Assembly (NCBI GenBank): GCA_902496665.1
Contig: CABVBU010000004.1
Location: 1-64,000, forward strand
DNA from: an uncultured Clostridium sp.
Lineage (GTDB): Bacteria; Bacillota; Clostridia; Lachnospirales; Lachnospiraceae
Reading direction: 5' to 3'
Length of the DNA stretch: 64,000 nucleotides
Part shown: positions 34,250-43,603 of the stretch, piece by piece
How positions within the stretch are numbered: the stretch's first letter is position 1
Layout: every line of letters starts with the position of its first letter
The notes under the pieces: generated by a model
Told to the model about the DNA's origin: nothing
Database searches by the model: none
What the model saw: only the letters and a program-made list of their open reading frames with translations
Position numbers and translations under genes: made by a program

Positions 34250-36245
34250 ATTCTTCCTTCATGATCTCACTGCTTCTCGCAATGAACTTTGTCATACGCT
34301 CCGGGGAAAGACTTCCGTGAGCGAGCTTTGCAAGGTCATAGAGCTGTTCGCAGAGCATCGGTGTCTTCTCGCCGTCCTTGTTGTTTAACACGTACTTTAC
34401 AAGGCCGTTGTTTGCGTTGAGGACTAAAGTCTCCTCTGCCGGGAACATGTCGGCACCGCCGCCGTACATGCTGTACATCTTCATCATATCCTGCATTCTG
34501 CGGCTCTCCTCAGAGACGGTGATCATGGACGCAAGGCCTTCGTTTTTCAGCTTCTCAACCTTGACGTTCAGCTTGTCGTTTCCGATGGCCTTCTTGAAGA
34601 CCTCCGCAAGAGTCTCGGCATCCTTCTTCTCCTGCTCCTTCGCGGCCTCATCGGTCTCCTCGGCATCCTTGAAGGTCTCGTTGACATCCGCATCAATGCG
34701 CAGGAACTTCAAGCCCTCATTCTTCTGCTCCACATGCTGCATGAACGGAGAATCAATTGGATTCGGAAGGATCACAGCGTCGATTCCCGCTTCCTTGAAC
34801 ATGTTGATGTACTGGCTCTGCTCTTTCTCGTCAGTTACATAAAAGATCTTGTTCTCGTGTTTCTCCTTGTTCTCCTCAAGGCAGTCAGCGAGAGTCAAAT
34901 ACTTGCCGTCCAGATTCCTGTAGAGGATATAGTCCTTCATCTTCTCGTCGAACTTCTCGTCCTTTAAGCAGCCGAATTTGATGAACGGGTTGATATCATC
35001 CCAGTATTTCTCATAGTTCTCGCGGTCTGTCTTGCACATGCCGGACAGCTTGTCCGCAACCTTCTTTGTAATATAGTCGGAGATCTTCTTAACGAATCCA
35101 TCGTTCTGGAGAGCGCTTCGGGATACGTTTAACGGAAGATCCGGGCAGTCGATCACGCCTTTTAACAGCATCAGGAATTCCGGAATGACTTCCTTGATAT
35201 TATCGGCGATGAATACCTGATTGTTGTAGAGCTTGATCTTGCCTTCGATGCTCTCGTACTCCATATTGATCTTCGGGAAGTAGAGGATACCCTTTAAGTT
35301 GAACGGGTAGTCCATGTTCAGATGGATCCAGAATAACGGCTCCTTGAAGTCCTGGAATACCTTGCGGTAAAACTCTTTGTACTCCTCGTCTGTACACTCA
35401 TTCGGATGCTTGTTCCAGAGCGGGTTCGTATCGTTTACAGCAACCGGACGTCTCGCGATCTTATACTTTTCTTTTGCAGGGGAAACCTCAACAGTCTCCT
35501 TTGTTCCGTCCTCTTTTTCCTTTTCTTCCGTCTTTGCAGGCTCTACGATCGTCTCGATAACCGTATCCTTTTCGGTAAGCTCATCCTTTTCGATCGTGTC
35601 ATACTGCGGCTCTGCAGTCTCATCGTTTAAGTAGATCTCGACCGGCATGAACGCACAGTATTTATCGAGGATCTCTCTTGCACGGTACTCATTTGCGAAC
35701 TCGGCACTGTCCTCATTCAGGTACAGGGTGATCACGGTTCCGTGTCCTTCCTTTGTGCCCTCTTTCATGTCGAACTCGGTACCGCCCTCAGACTCCCAGT
35801 GAACCGGCTTTGCATCCGCCTTGTAGGATAAGGTATCGATCGTTACTTTGTCGGCTACCATGAACGCGGAGTAAAATCCAAGTCCGAAGTGACCGATGAT
35901 CTGATCCTCGTTTGCTTTATCTTTGTACTTGTTTAAGAAATCCTGCGCACCGGAAAAAGCGATCTGGTTGATATACTCGTCAACCTCGTCCTCTGTCATT
36001 CCAAGACCGTTATCTTCGATCCGGATTGTCTTTTCCTTCGGGTTTACAGTCACCTGAACTTTATAGGTCTCATCATCCGGTGTCTCGTACTCGCCCATCA
36101 GGGCCAGCTTCTTTAATTTTGTGATGGCATCGCAGCCGTTGCTGACTAACTCACGGTAGAAAATATCGTGATCGGAATACAGCCATTTTTTGATGATCGG
36201 GAATATATTCTCACTGTTGATTGAAAGACTTCCACTTTTTGCCAT
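34239..36245 (-). CDS. htpG: Molecular chaperone HtpG (Hsp90)
   Basis: This 668-residue cytoplasmic Hsp90 has an N-terminal GHKL ATPase (YRELVSNGCDAITKLKKLA, IRIEDNGLGMT, GHFGLGFYSAFMV), a middle domain with PLNVSRSALQND, and a C-terminal dimerisation domain. Between the N and middle domains, residues about 215-262 form a Glu/Lys-rich linker (TEEKEKEDGTKETVE), making the protein longer than E. coli HtpG (624). A perfect CIRCE operator and a consensus promoter lie upstream. The CPBP protease gene overlaps its 3' end. Confidence 0.95.
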   Translation of the reverse strand: MAKSGSLSINSENIFPIIKKWLYSDHDIFYRELVSNGCDAITKLKKLALMGEYETPDDETYKVQVTVNPKEKTIRIEDNGLGMTEDEVDEYINQIAFSGAQDFLNKYKDKANEDQIIGHFGLGFYSAFMVADKVTIDTLSYKADAKPVHWESEGGTEFDMKEGTKEGHGTVITLYLNEDSAEFANEYRAREILDKYCAFMPVEIYLNDETAEPQYDTIEKDELTEKDTVIETIVEPAKTEEKEKEDGTKETVEVSPAKEKYKIARRPVAVNDTNPLWNKHPNECTDEEYKEFYRKVFQDFKEPLFWIHLNMDYPFNLKGILYFPKINMEYESIEGKIKLYNNQVFIADNIKEVIPEFLMLLKGVIDCPDLPLNVSRSALQNDGFVKKISDYITKKVADKLSGMCKTDRENYEKYWDDINPFIKFGCLKDEKFDEKMKDYILYRNLDGKYLTLADCLEENKEKHENKIFYVTDEKEQSQYINMFKEAGIDAVILPNPIDSPFMQHVEQKNEGLKFLRIDADVNETFKDAEETDEAAKEQEKKDAETLAEVFKKAIGNDKLNVKVEKLKNEGLASMITVSEESRRMQDMMKMYSMYGGGADMFPAEETLVLNANNGLVKYVLNNKDGEKTPMLCEQLYDLAKLAHGSLSPERMTKFIARSSEIMKEEYGA

Positions 36246-36369
36246 GTTAAACCACTCCTTATTTCAATTCCTGCGGCACGGGGAACTTCTCATAATTCCT
36301 TCGGACCGCCGATTTTCATTTATCATTTTCCAGCTGCCTTTATAACAGCTGTTCTGTTCAACATGACAT

Positions 36370-36398
36370 ATTTTAATACCAGAAAATCAAAATGTCAA
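36370..36398 (-). promoter_or_regulatory. htpG promoter
   Basis: The minus strand reads TTGACA (36393-36398), 17 bp, TAAAAT (36370-36375). It lies 5 bp downstream of the CIRCE element and about 125 bp before the htpG start. Confidence 0.8.
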
Positions 36399-36403
36399 TA
36401 AAA

Positions 36404-36430
36404 TTAGCACTCATTTTTGATGAGTGCTAA
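36404..36430. promoter_or_regulatory. CIRCE element (HrcA operator)
   Basis: TTAGCACTC (36404-36412), 9 bp, GAGTGCTAA (36422-36430) is an exact match to the CIRCE consensus. It predicts HrcA repression of htpG. The same sequence on the minus strand forms a hairpin followed by TTTTATT and may also terminate the ppk transcript, whose stop is 67 bp upstream. Confidence 0.95.
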
Positions 36431-36496
36431 TAAAATTTTTATAAACTTTTCCTCAACGACTTTGCCGAGGACCGGTAATACAATTTATGACCTCAC

Positions 36497-38701
36497 TTAA
36501 TTCTCACTCTCGATCGGAATAAACACTCTTGCAGTCTCCTCCTGATCATGTTTCTTCCTCTCATTCTTTGCGGCAGCCACGGCCATCTCGCAGAGCGCCA
36601 TCTGGGATCCCACCGGGAGTTTTCCGCGGCGGTCCGGCTTCTCGTATGTTCCGTCCGGCTGTAAGACATGGGCTTTTAAGTTATCCTCAAGCTCCAGCTC
36701 CATGTACTTCCGGATCCTGTCTTTCAGCTCCTCCCTCAGTACCGGGAACAGGATCTCCACGCGGCGGTCCAGGTTTCTCGGCATCCAGTCAGCACTTCCC
36801 ATGTAGATCTCTTCGCTTCCGTCATTCTCGAAGATAAAGATCCGCGCGTGCTCCAGGAATTCCCCGACGATGGAGCGGACTTCGATATTCTCGGAAAGTC
36901 CCGGGATTCCTGCCTTCAGACAGCAGATTCCACGGACCACCAGATGGATCTTAACACCTGCGCAGGACGCCTCATATAAAGCCGCGATGATCTCTTTATC
37001 GCAGAGAGAGTTCATCTTTGCAATAATGGAAGCCGGCTTTCCTGCCCGGGCATTCTTCGTCTCACGCTCGATCAGACGCAGGAATTTTGTTCTCAGCCAC
37101 AGCGGTGCCACGGAGAGCATATTCCAGTTCAAGGGTTCCGAATAACCGGAGAGCATGTTAAAGACTGCTGTGGCATCCTCACCGATCAGCGGATGGCATG
37201 TCATGATTCCGCAGTCCGTATAGAGCTTTGCGGTGGAATCGTTGTAGTTTCCTGTTCCGAGATGGACGTATCTGCGGATGCCGTCCTCCTCTCTCCGGAC
37301 TACAAGGGTGATCTTCGAGTGGGTCTTTAATCCAACGAGACCGTAGATCACATGGCAGCCTGCTTTTTCAAGTTTTTTTGCCCAGATAATATTGTTCTCC
37401 TCATCAAATCTTGCCTTCAGCTCAACGAGTACCGATACCTGTTTTCCGTTCTCAGCCGCTGCAGCCAAGGCCGCGATAATCGGGGAATTTCCGCTGACAC
37501 GGTAGAGTGTCTGCTTGATCGCCAGCACCTCCGGATCTCTTGCCGCTCTTCTGACAAAATCCACAACCGGATCAAAGGTCTCGTAAGGATGCATCAGGAG
37601 AATATCACCTTTCCGGATATTCGTGAAGATATCATCGTCATTCATCAGTGCAGGAACCGGCTGCGGCGTATATTTCGGTGTCTTCAAATGATCGTATCCG
37701 TCAAGACCGTACATCTTCATAAGGACCGTAAGATCCAGCGCGCCCGGAATCTCGAAGATGTCCTCCTCGTTGACTTCCAGCTCCCGTTTTAATACCTTGA
37801 GGAGTCTCTGATCCGCCTTATCCTCGATCTCCAGCCGGATGACCTCGCCCCACTGCCTGCGCTTTAACTGCTTCTCAATCTCCTCGAGAAGATCCACAGC
37901 TTCCTCCTCGTCAAGAGAGAAATCGGCGTTTCTCATGATTCGGAACGGGTGGGACGTCACGATATCGTAGTTTAAGAACAGCTGCTGCATGTTCCGCTCG
38001 ATGATCTCCTCCAGGAAGATCACATTCCGCGTCTCGTTGTGGTTCTCATCGGTGGTCACCGGGAGGCTTAAGATCCTCGGGAGCACCGCCGGAACCTGTA
38101 CCATGGCAAATTCCAGTTCCTCATCACCGTCTTTTTTCTTCAAAAGTGCCGCGATATTTAAGGATTTATTCCGGACAAGGGGGAACGGTCTCGAGGAATC
38201 CACCGCCATCGGGGTAAGTACCGGATAGACCTCCTCCTTGAAATACCGGTCCACGAACTCTCCCTGTTCCGGTGTCAGATCCTCATGGCACTCGATCAGA
38301 TTTAATCCGTTGTTTCTGAGTGCCGGGAGCAGGGACCGGTTGTAGGTATTATACTGCTGCACCACCAGCTCATGGGTCCGGACGCTGATCTTATCTAACT
38401 GTTCCTGAGCCGTCATTCCGGCGATATCCGGTTTTTTATATCCGGCATGGACCATGTCCTTTAAGGACGCCACGCGGACCATGAAAAACTCGTCCAGATT
38501 TGATGCCGTGATGCTTAAGAATTTCAGACGGTCAAAGAGCGGGTTGGTCTTATCCCTAGCTTCCTCCAGTACACGGCAGTCAAACTCCAGCCAGCTCAGC
38601 TCACGGTTTACATAATTTTTCGGATCCTGAAAATACTCAATTCCCTGTTCTTTTCCTTTTCTGGCCTTCTGTGTATTGTCTTTTTTTTCTTCTTTTTTCA
38701 T
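36497..38701 (-). CDS. ppk: Polyphosphate kinase 1
   Basis: This 734-residue enzyme polymerises the gamma-phosphate of ATP into polyphosphate. The N-terminal domain opens NRELSWLEFDCRVLEEA. The catalytic PLD-like part holds HLGTGNYNDSTAKLYTDCGIMT with the autophosphorylated His, KMNSLCDKEIIAALYEAS, and EHARIFIFEN with the second conserved His. The extreme C-terminus is charged. It follows ppx by 46 bp, so synthesis and degradation of polyphosphate are encoded together. Confidence 0.94.
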   Translation of the reverse strand: MKKEEKKDNTQKARKGKEQGIEYFQDPKNYVNRELSWLEFDCRVLEEARDKTNPLFDRLKFLSITASNLDEFFMVRVASLKDMVHAGYKKPDIAGMTAQEQLDKISVRTHELVVQQYNTYNRSLLPALRNNGLNLIECHEDLTPEQGEFVDRYFKEEVYPVLTPMAVDSSRPFPLVRNKSLNIAALLKKKDGDEELEFAMVQVPAVLPRILSLPVTTDENHNETRNVIFLEEIIERNMQQLFLNYDIVTSHPFRIMRNADFSLDEEEAVDLLEEIEKQLKRRQWGEVIRLEIEDKADQRLLKVLKRELEVNEEDIFEIPGALDLTVLMKMYGLDGYDHLKTPKYTPQPVPALMNDDDIFTNIRKGDILLMHPYETFDPVVDFVRRAARDPEVLAIKQTLYRVSGNSPIIAALAAAAENGKQVSVLVELKARFDEENNIIWAKKLEKAGCHVIYGLVGLKTHSKITLVVRREEDGIRRYVHLGTGNYNDSTAKLYTDCGIMTCHPLIGEDATAVFNMLSGYSEPLNWNMLSVAPLWLRTKFLRLIERETKNARAGKPASIIAKMNSLCDKEIIAALYEASCAGVKIHLVVRGICCLKAGIPGLSENIEVRSIVGEFLEHARIFIFENDGSEEIYMGSADWMPRNLDRRVEILFPVLREELKDRIRKYMELELEDNLKAHVLQPDGTYEKPDRRGKLPVGSQMALCEMAVAAAKNERKKHDQEETARVFIPIESEN

Positions 38702-38747
38702 CTTTCTTTTCCACCTCCCTGAATGCGTTGGTTCCGGTCAGACCTGA

Positions 38748-40313
38748 CTATACATACTTTTTATGGCGAAGCACCGGCCGAATTCCAAAAATCTCCTCAA
38801 AGAACGCCGCTTTCTGCTCAAAGGAAACAGACTCCAGCGTAATATCGCCGTGATAATCTGTCGTGATGATCAGGTTCTGATCCTTCACGGTCATCCGGCA
38901 GTCCGCGAGCTTCGCACTGTGTCCGCGGTCCATGGAATTCGCCAGACGCAGCATCGCTGTGAGCTTTGCGATCAGAAGCATGACCTCGTTCTGCCCGCTG
39001 AAGCTGTCCGTCACTTCATCTAATTCTGTCTCCATCCGGACCATATTGTAGTCGAAATCCCGGATATTATAGCGGACCACATTTGCGATGATCTCCCGCT
39101 CCAGATGGGAGATACCGATGATCTCCGTGGACATGATGATGTTGTAAGCGCACTCGTTGGAATTCCGGACGCTGATAAACTTTCCGCAGGCGTGGATCAG
39201 CACCGCGATCTGCAAAAGCAGGCGCTCTCTCTGCCCCATTCCATGGTATTTCCGCATTGTGTCGAAGATCTGGAGCACATATTTCTCGACGGTCTCTGTG
39301 TGACGGCTTAAGCACTGGTAGCGTTTTGCCATGGAACGGGAAGTGCTGATAATGTCGTTATCAAAATTGTGCCGGAATTTTATAAGCTTCTTATCCGCCG
39401 CAAACTCAGCCGCGATCCCGTCACAGAGCCGAACCCCGGGGATCCAGATCATCTCAGCCCCCGTCATCTCAAGAAACTTCTTATAGATCACCGCGCACGG
39501 CATAAGTAAGGACGCGTATTCCCGGTTCACCCCGAAATGCTCCTCCATCTGCTCTTCATTCATCGTGCTCAGGCGGGTGTAAAACTCTTCAAACTGCTCT
39601 CTCGTGATCCTTGAGAGCGGTTTTCCGTCTTCCTCGTACCGGAACAGATACAGGATATTCTCACCGATCCCGATCAAATGCTTGATCTTCCGCTCCTTTA
39701 AATACATTTTTTTATAGTTCTGGAGTTCATTGTCCACCATCTCATCAATAAGCTCCCGGTACTGTTCCATTGTCGTGTCGACCTCTTCCAGAGTACCGCG
39801 GATCCTCAGAACGCCTAACGGCAGATTTTCCGTATTCACCAGAAGGTTTTTATCAAACATGGATATCTGCATGCTGCCGAATCCCACGTCCACGATAGCG
39901 GTTCCCTGCTGGATATTCTCATCAAACTCGTCATCGGACACCGCGATGGCCTTGTAGCCCAGGAACCGCTGCTCCGAGTTGCTGATGATCCGTACCTGGA
40001 TCCCGGTGCGGACACGGATCTGATCCAGAACGATCCTGTTGTTTCTCGCCTCGCGCATCGCACTTGTGGCGTAGGCACGGTATTCCGTGACTTTATAGGA
40101 TTTCATGATCCTTGCGAAATCCGCAAGCACATCGCAAAGCTCCTCCACCATCTCATAGCTGATCTTTCCGTTATTGTAGGTATCTTTTCCCAGCGCAGTG
40201 ACGTGACGGATCTGATCCAGCTTTCGGATCTTGTTGCGGTTTGAGATCTCATAGATCCCCATCTCCACCTCAAAGGATCCCACATCGATGGCTGCAAATG
40301 TAAGGGCTGCCAT
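38748..40313 (-). CDS. ppx: Exopolyphosphatase / pppGpp phosphohydrolase (Ppx/GppA)
   Basis: This 521-residue protein has the Ppx/GppA actin-fold core: FAAIDVGSFEVEMGIYEI, YATSAMREARNNRIVLDQIRVRTGI and AIVDVGFGSMQISMFDKN. A C-terminal HD-like helical domain (RERLLLQIAVLIHACGKFISVRNSNECAYNIIMS) follows. It removes terminal phosphate from polyphosphate or pppGpp. In phosphate loop 2 the usual GGGS is GFGS. Operon with ppk; the start has AAGGAGGAAAAAAC. Confidence 0.9.
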   Translation of the reverse strand: MAALTFAAIDVGSFEVEMGIYEISNRNKIRKLDQIRHVTALGKDTYNNGKISYEMVEELCDVLADFARIMKSYKVTEYRAYATSAMREARNNRIVLDQIRVRTGIQVRIISNSEQRFLGYKAIAVSDDEFDENIQQGTAIVDVGFGSMQISMFDKNLLVNTENLPLGVLRIRGTLEEVDTTMEQYRELIDEMVDNELQNYKKMYLKERKIKHLIGIGENILYLFRYEEDGKPLSRITREQFEEFYTRLSTMNEEQMEEHFGVNREYASLLMPCAVIYKKFLEMTGAEMIWIPGVRLCDGIAAEFAADKKLIKFRHNFDNDIISTSRSMAKRYQCLSRHTETVEKYVLQIFDTMRKYHGMGQRERLLLQIAVLIHACGKFISVRNSNECAYNIIMSTEIIGISHLEREIIANVVRYNIRDFDYNMVRMETELDEVTDSFSGQNEVMLLIAKLTAMLRLANSMDRGHSAKLADCRMTVKDQNLIITTDYHGDITLESVSFEQKAAFFEEIFGIRPVLRHKKYV

Positions 40314-40433
40314 GTTTTTTCCTCCTTGCTCTGTGCGTGACGATCATCGGACCCGTTTTGTGTCCGTCATATCGTCTGCATCAAATATCTGTTGATATAA
40401 GAATCGGTCCGGATTTTCCCGGACCGTATCTCT

Positions 40434-41570
40434 CTAATAATTACCTAAAATTCTCATGACGGAAGCTTCCGCTGCAAGACCGGTCAACGCGTTTCTCACG
40501 CCCGCATCGCTTAAGTTTCCTTCGAAATCCACAAAGAACCGGTACTCGAAACTCTTTTCCGGAATCGGTCTGGATTCGATCATCGTCATATTGACATTGT
40601 TGAAAATGAAGTTTCCAAGGATGTTGTAAAGGGAACCGCTCTTGTGCGGGATTTCAAAGGCCACGCTGATCTTTCCGGCGGTCTTTGCGTAGACCGGTTC
40701 TTTTCCGAGGATCAGGAATCTTGTCGTATTTCCCTTTACATTGTTGATCTCCTCCGCGAGAGTCTCCATTCCATAGAGTTCTCCCGCAGTGCGGCTTGCG
40801 ACAGCCGCCTGGGTCGGATCCTTCTCCTCCATGACCTTCTTTGCAGCCACAGCCGTGTTTAAGACAGCGATCTGTTTCCAGTCTTTATGGGCAGACAGGA
40901 AATCAGAGCTCTGGGCCAGAGCCTGGGCATGAGAGTAAACGGTCCTGATATCGGAGAGCTTCGCTCCCGGAACGCCAAGCAGCATATGGGCAACCGGGAC
41001 ATAGACCTCGCCGACTATGTAATTCTTGTACTTTAAGAGCAGGTCGTAGTTGTTGATCACGAAACCGGCTGTGGAATTCTCGATGGGAAGTACCGCGTAA
41101 TCGGCGCGTCCTTCCTCCACCTCGCGCATCGTGTCCTCGAACTCCGGGACATGGTAGAGGTCCGCATCCTCACCGAAATACAGCTTCGCGGCCGCATGGC
41201 TGTAAGCGCCCTCGACGCCCTGGAAGACGATCTTTTTGTTCTTCTTCCCGATAGTCTCCACTTCCGTAAATCCGGTGTCCATTCCCATTCCGTGGGCGGA
41301 TAACAGGCTGTACTGGTATCTGCGGCTGACGGACATTAACTGGGAGAAGATCTCCTTTACCGCCTCCTTGTTGAAATCGCTGTGGGCCAGCTCCTGGACC
41401 GCAGCAATCTTCTGCGCCTCTCTCGCCGCGTCATAAACGGCCTTTCCTGTTCCGATCTTATATTCCGCTACATCTCCGCAGACGGACATGCGCTCCTCAA
41501 ACAGGCGGACGATCTCCCTGTCAATCACATCCAGCTTGTCCCTGCATTCTTTTAAGTCAAGATTTTTCAT
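40434..41570 (-). CDS. pheA: Bifunctional chorismate mutase / prephenate dehydratase
   Basis: This 378-residue protein makes phenylpyruvate from chorismate. An AroQ-type mutase (residues about 1-90, LKECRDKLDVIDREIVRLFEERM) is followed by prephenate dehydratase (VFQGVEGAYSHAAAKLYFG; NSTAGFVINNYDLL; TRFLILGKEP) and an ACT domain for phenylalanine feedback (ISVAFEIPHKSGSLYNILGNF; MIESRPIPEKSFEYRFFVDFEG). The start at 41570 is preceded by GAGG 10 nt away; longer starts lack support. I saw no T-box or leader peptide upstream. Confidence 0.93.
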   Translation of the reverse strand: MKNLDLKECRDKLDVIDREIVRLFEERMSVCGDVAEYKIGTGKAVYDAAREAQKIAAVQELAHSDFNKEAVKEIFSQLMSVSRRYQYSLLSAHGMGMDTGFTEVETIGKKNKKIVFQGVEGAYSHAAAKLYFGEDADLYHVPEFEDTMREVEEGRADYAVLPIENSTAGFVINNYDLLLKYKNYIVGEVYVPVAHMLLGVPGAKLSDIRTVYSHAQALAQSSDFLSAHKDWKQIAVLNTAVAAKKVMEEKDPTQAAVASRTAGELYGMETLAEEINNVKGNTTRFLILGKEPVYAKTAGKISVAFEIPHKSGSLYNILGNFIFNNVNMTMIESRPIPEKSFEYRFFVDFEGNLSDAGVRNALTGLAAEASVMRILGNY

Positions 41571-41702
41571 ATATTTTATGCCTCTGCTTTCTGTCGTTTC
41601 TCCCCAGGTATTTCTCAAAATTTCTTTCGCTATTTCAGCCGACCTCTCCGAAACCCTGTCCTGTCATATCATTTCAAACCATTTTATCCGCCTGAAACCT
41701 TA

Positions 41703-42443
41703 TTATTTTTCTTCCTGCATCTCTTTCAACATTCCGATCAATACATTTCTAGTGTAAGCGCCCGGATGTTTCCGATCTTCGGCTTCCAATTCTTTTACAT
41801 AGAACGGTTTTCCGTAGTAGATCGTAATATGGGACGGAGTGATAAACGGGAAGTGTTTTTCCAGCACCTCCGCCGTTCCTGTCATCGCCACCGGGACCAC
41901 CGGACAGCCTGATTTCTCCGCGATCTTTAAGCTTCCCTCTTTAAACGGAAGCAGCTCCGTGATATCTTCGTTCGGATTTCTTGTTCCCTCCGGGAAGATC
42001 CAGATGGAAACTCCGTTTTTTACCTTCTCGATTCCCTGAAGGATCGTCTTTAAGCCTTCTTTAATATTTTTTCTGTCTAAGAACAGGCAGTTCGCGTTCA
42101 CCATCCAGGTGTTTAAGAGCGGGATCTTTTCCATCTCCTTCTTTGCCACAAAGCCCAACAGGGTCGGAACAGTCGTATAACCGGCAAGGATATCAAAGTA
42201 GCTTCTGTGGTTTCCCACATAAAGAACCGCCTTGTCTTCCGGTATATTTTCCGCGCCCTTCACCGTCACAGTCACGCCTGCAAGCTTTAAAAGCAGACCG
42301 AACACGGAACGTACCATTTTAATCGTTTCCAGATCCCGCGCGTGGGGATCTTTCTTTCCAAGCGATACCTGTGCCACAAGGAACGGATAGCTGAAGATCA
42401 GGAATCCAACCAGTGTGAACAGGACAAGTAATAATCTTATCAT
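41703..42443 (-). CDS. plsC: 1-acyl-sn-glycerol-3-phosphate acyltransferase
   Basis: This 246-residue membrane-associated enzyme acylates lysophosphatidic acid. An N-terminal hydrophobic helix is followed by the four acyltransferase blocks: NHRSYFDIL (HX4D), FLDRKNIKEG, FPEGTRNP and VPVAMTGT. The start at 42443 is chosen because GGGAGG stands 10 nt upstream; the ATG at 42461 overlaps that site. It lies 132 bp upstream of pheA in the same direction. Confidence 0.9.
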   Translation of the reverse strand: MIRLLLVLFTLVGFLIFSYPFLVAQVSLGKKDPHARDLETIKMVRSVFGLLLKLAGVTVTVKGAENIPEDKAVLYVGNHRSYFDILAGYTTVPTLLGFVAKKEMEKIPLLNTWMVNANCLFLDRKNIKEGLKTILQGIEKVKNGVSIWIFPEGTRNPNEDITELLPFKEGSLKIAEKSGCPVVPVAMTGTAEVLEKHFPFITPSHITIYYGKPFYVKELEAEDRKHPGAYTRNVLIGMLKEMQEEK

Positions 42444-42484
42444 AAGTAACAAACCTCCCATATTTTCTTTAACAGTAACGGTGC

Positions 42485-42531
42485 TCTCTTACGGTCAGCA
42501 CAGCAGGTGTGCCCACCTATTGAGCAGTTGC
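42485..42531 (+). repeat. Degenerate right end of the 133-bp repeat family, copy E
   Basis: CTCTTACGGTCAGCACAGCA, then GGTGTGCCCACCTATTGAGCAGTTGC, matches stem 3 and the terminal repeat of copies B and C with several changes. Stem 3 arms (GGTCAGCACA / TGTGCCCACC) still mostly pair. It lies upstream of plsC. Confidence 0.55.
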
Positions 42532-42640
42532 CTTTCATACACTTTAAAGAGTTACAGCAATGAGGTTCATAAGTTATATTATATTAAATAAACCTCTTAT
42601 TTGCAACTCAAATGCACCTCGAATCCATCTAAAATCCAGC

Positions 42641-43186
42641 TCAAATCTGTCTAGACATTGACTCTCCTGCTGCCGGATCTCTGGAAAAGATCCCCTCTTT
42701 TTCCCCTGTCAGATATTCAAAGAGAAGTCCTGTCATGAACCAGAACGGAGCAAAATCCAGACGGATCACGCCGTCGACGCTCAACATCCGCCCGGTGTAA
42801 TCCCACGGACATATACCAAAGCTTTTCAAGAATGTTCCCGTGAGGTATTCTGCGGAAAAAATCAGGACCATGTCCAGGATCCCATGGCGGAAGATCCTGT
42901 CTGTTACCGCGATCCTCCCCCTGTCTCCGATCCAGCTGTCCACCCATTTCCCGATGGGCCCTAGCAGGACGCCCATTCCATATATCGGAAACATGTAGAT
43001 CGATGTCTTTCCCATGAATTTCATGTCTCCCGCCGCGAAGGCTTCCACGGAGGTCAAAAGGATCTCAAGTCCCCATCCCGTCAGACCGCAGAGCATGAAA
43101 TTTCTGACCCACGTTTTCCATCTGCAGCCGGATCTTTTTCTCACTGCAATTTTCTGATTTTTGTTTTTCCGATTCCATCTGTTCAT
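42641..43186 (-). CDS. Putative ABC-transporter type IV family membrane protein
   Basis: This 181-residue protein has four hydrophobic segments and a basic N-terminus. It has hallmarks of the small family often annotated as putative ABC transporter permease: LCGLTGWGLEILLTS, TSIYMFPIYGMG, and CPWDYTGR...DGVIRLDFAPFWFMTGLLFE. No ABC partner is adjacent and true transport function is unproven. It looks monocistronic. Confidence 0.7.
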   Translation of the reverse strand: MNRWNRKNKNQKIAVRKRSGCRWKTWVRNFMLCGLTGWGLEILLTSVEAFAAGDMKFMGKTSIYMFPIYGMGVLLGPIGKWVDSWIGDRGRIAVTDRIFRHGILDMVLIFSAEYLTGTFLKSFGICPWDYTGRMLSVDGVIRLDFAPFWFMTGLLFEYLTGEKEGIFSRDPAAGESMSRQI

Positions 43187-43299
43187 GAAACCAGTATCTG
43201 TGATTCTCTGATCCGCTATGCAGCCTTTTCCACGGTGCTTTTTTCCACTTGTATTTTTCTGAACTCCATGCCCTGGAAAGTCAGGATCAGCCGTTCACT

Positions 43300-43479
43300 C
43301 TATACATACTGATTTTTTCCAAGATCATACTCATAATCGATCGACGCGAGTTTCTCATCCACGTCTTTTCTGTCAAGGCAAAGCGACCTGCACAGCTCGT
43401 CCATGTCCGGGTAATTGTCCCGCAGCTGTGTGTTGATGTAGCTTAACAGCATGACCGGATCTTTTGGTATCTTCGTCAT
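43300..43479 (-). CDS. DUF4250 family small protein
   Basis: This 59-residue cytoplasmic protein starts MTKIPKDPVMLLSYINTQLRDNYPDMDELCRSLCLDRKDVDEKLASIDYEYD, the pattern of DUF4250. It probably folds as a small helical, HTH-like domain; function is unknown. The start at 43479 is chosen for the family motif IPKDPVMLLSYINT and an AAGGAG close upstream. It is divergent from the asparaginase gene. Confidence 0.75.
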   Translation of the reverse strand: MTKIPKDPVMLLSYINTQLRDNYPDMDELCRSLCLDRKDVDEKLASIDYEYDLGKNQYV

Positions 43480-43603
43480 CTCTCTCCTTTCCAGGATGAT
43501 TCTTTCTCTCCAAACCATCCGCCGCCTTTACTTTCTGAATCCTCCTGTGTTATACTATAAACCATATGTGAGATGATTGCAAACGAAAGGGGATTATAAT
43601 ACC

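Noticed and set aside
40314..40433. Possible T-box or leader for pheA or ppx
   Set aside because: No T-box core, no phenylalanine codon run and no stable terminator hairpin could be found upstream of either gene.
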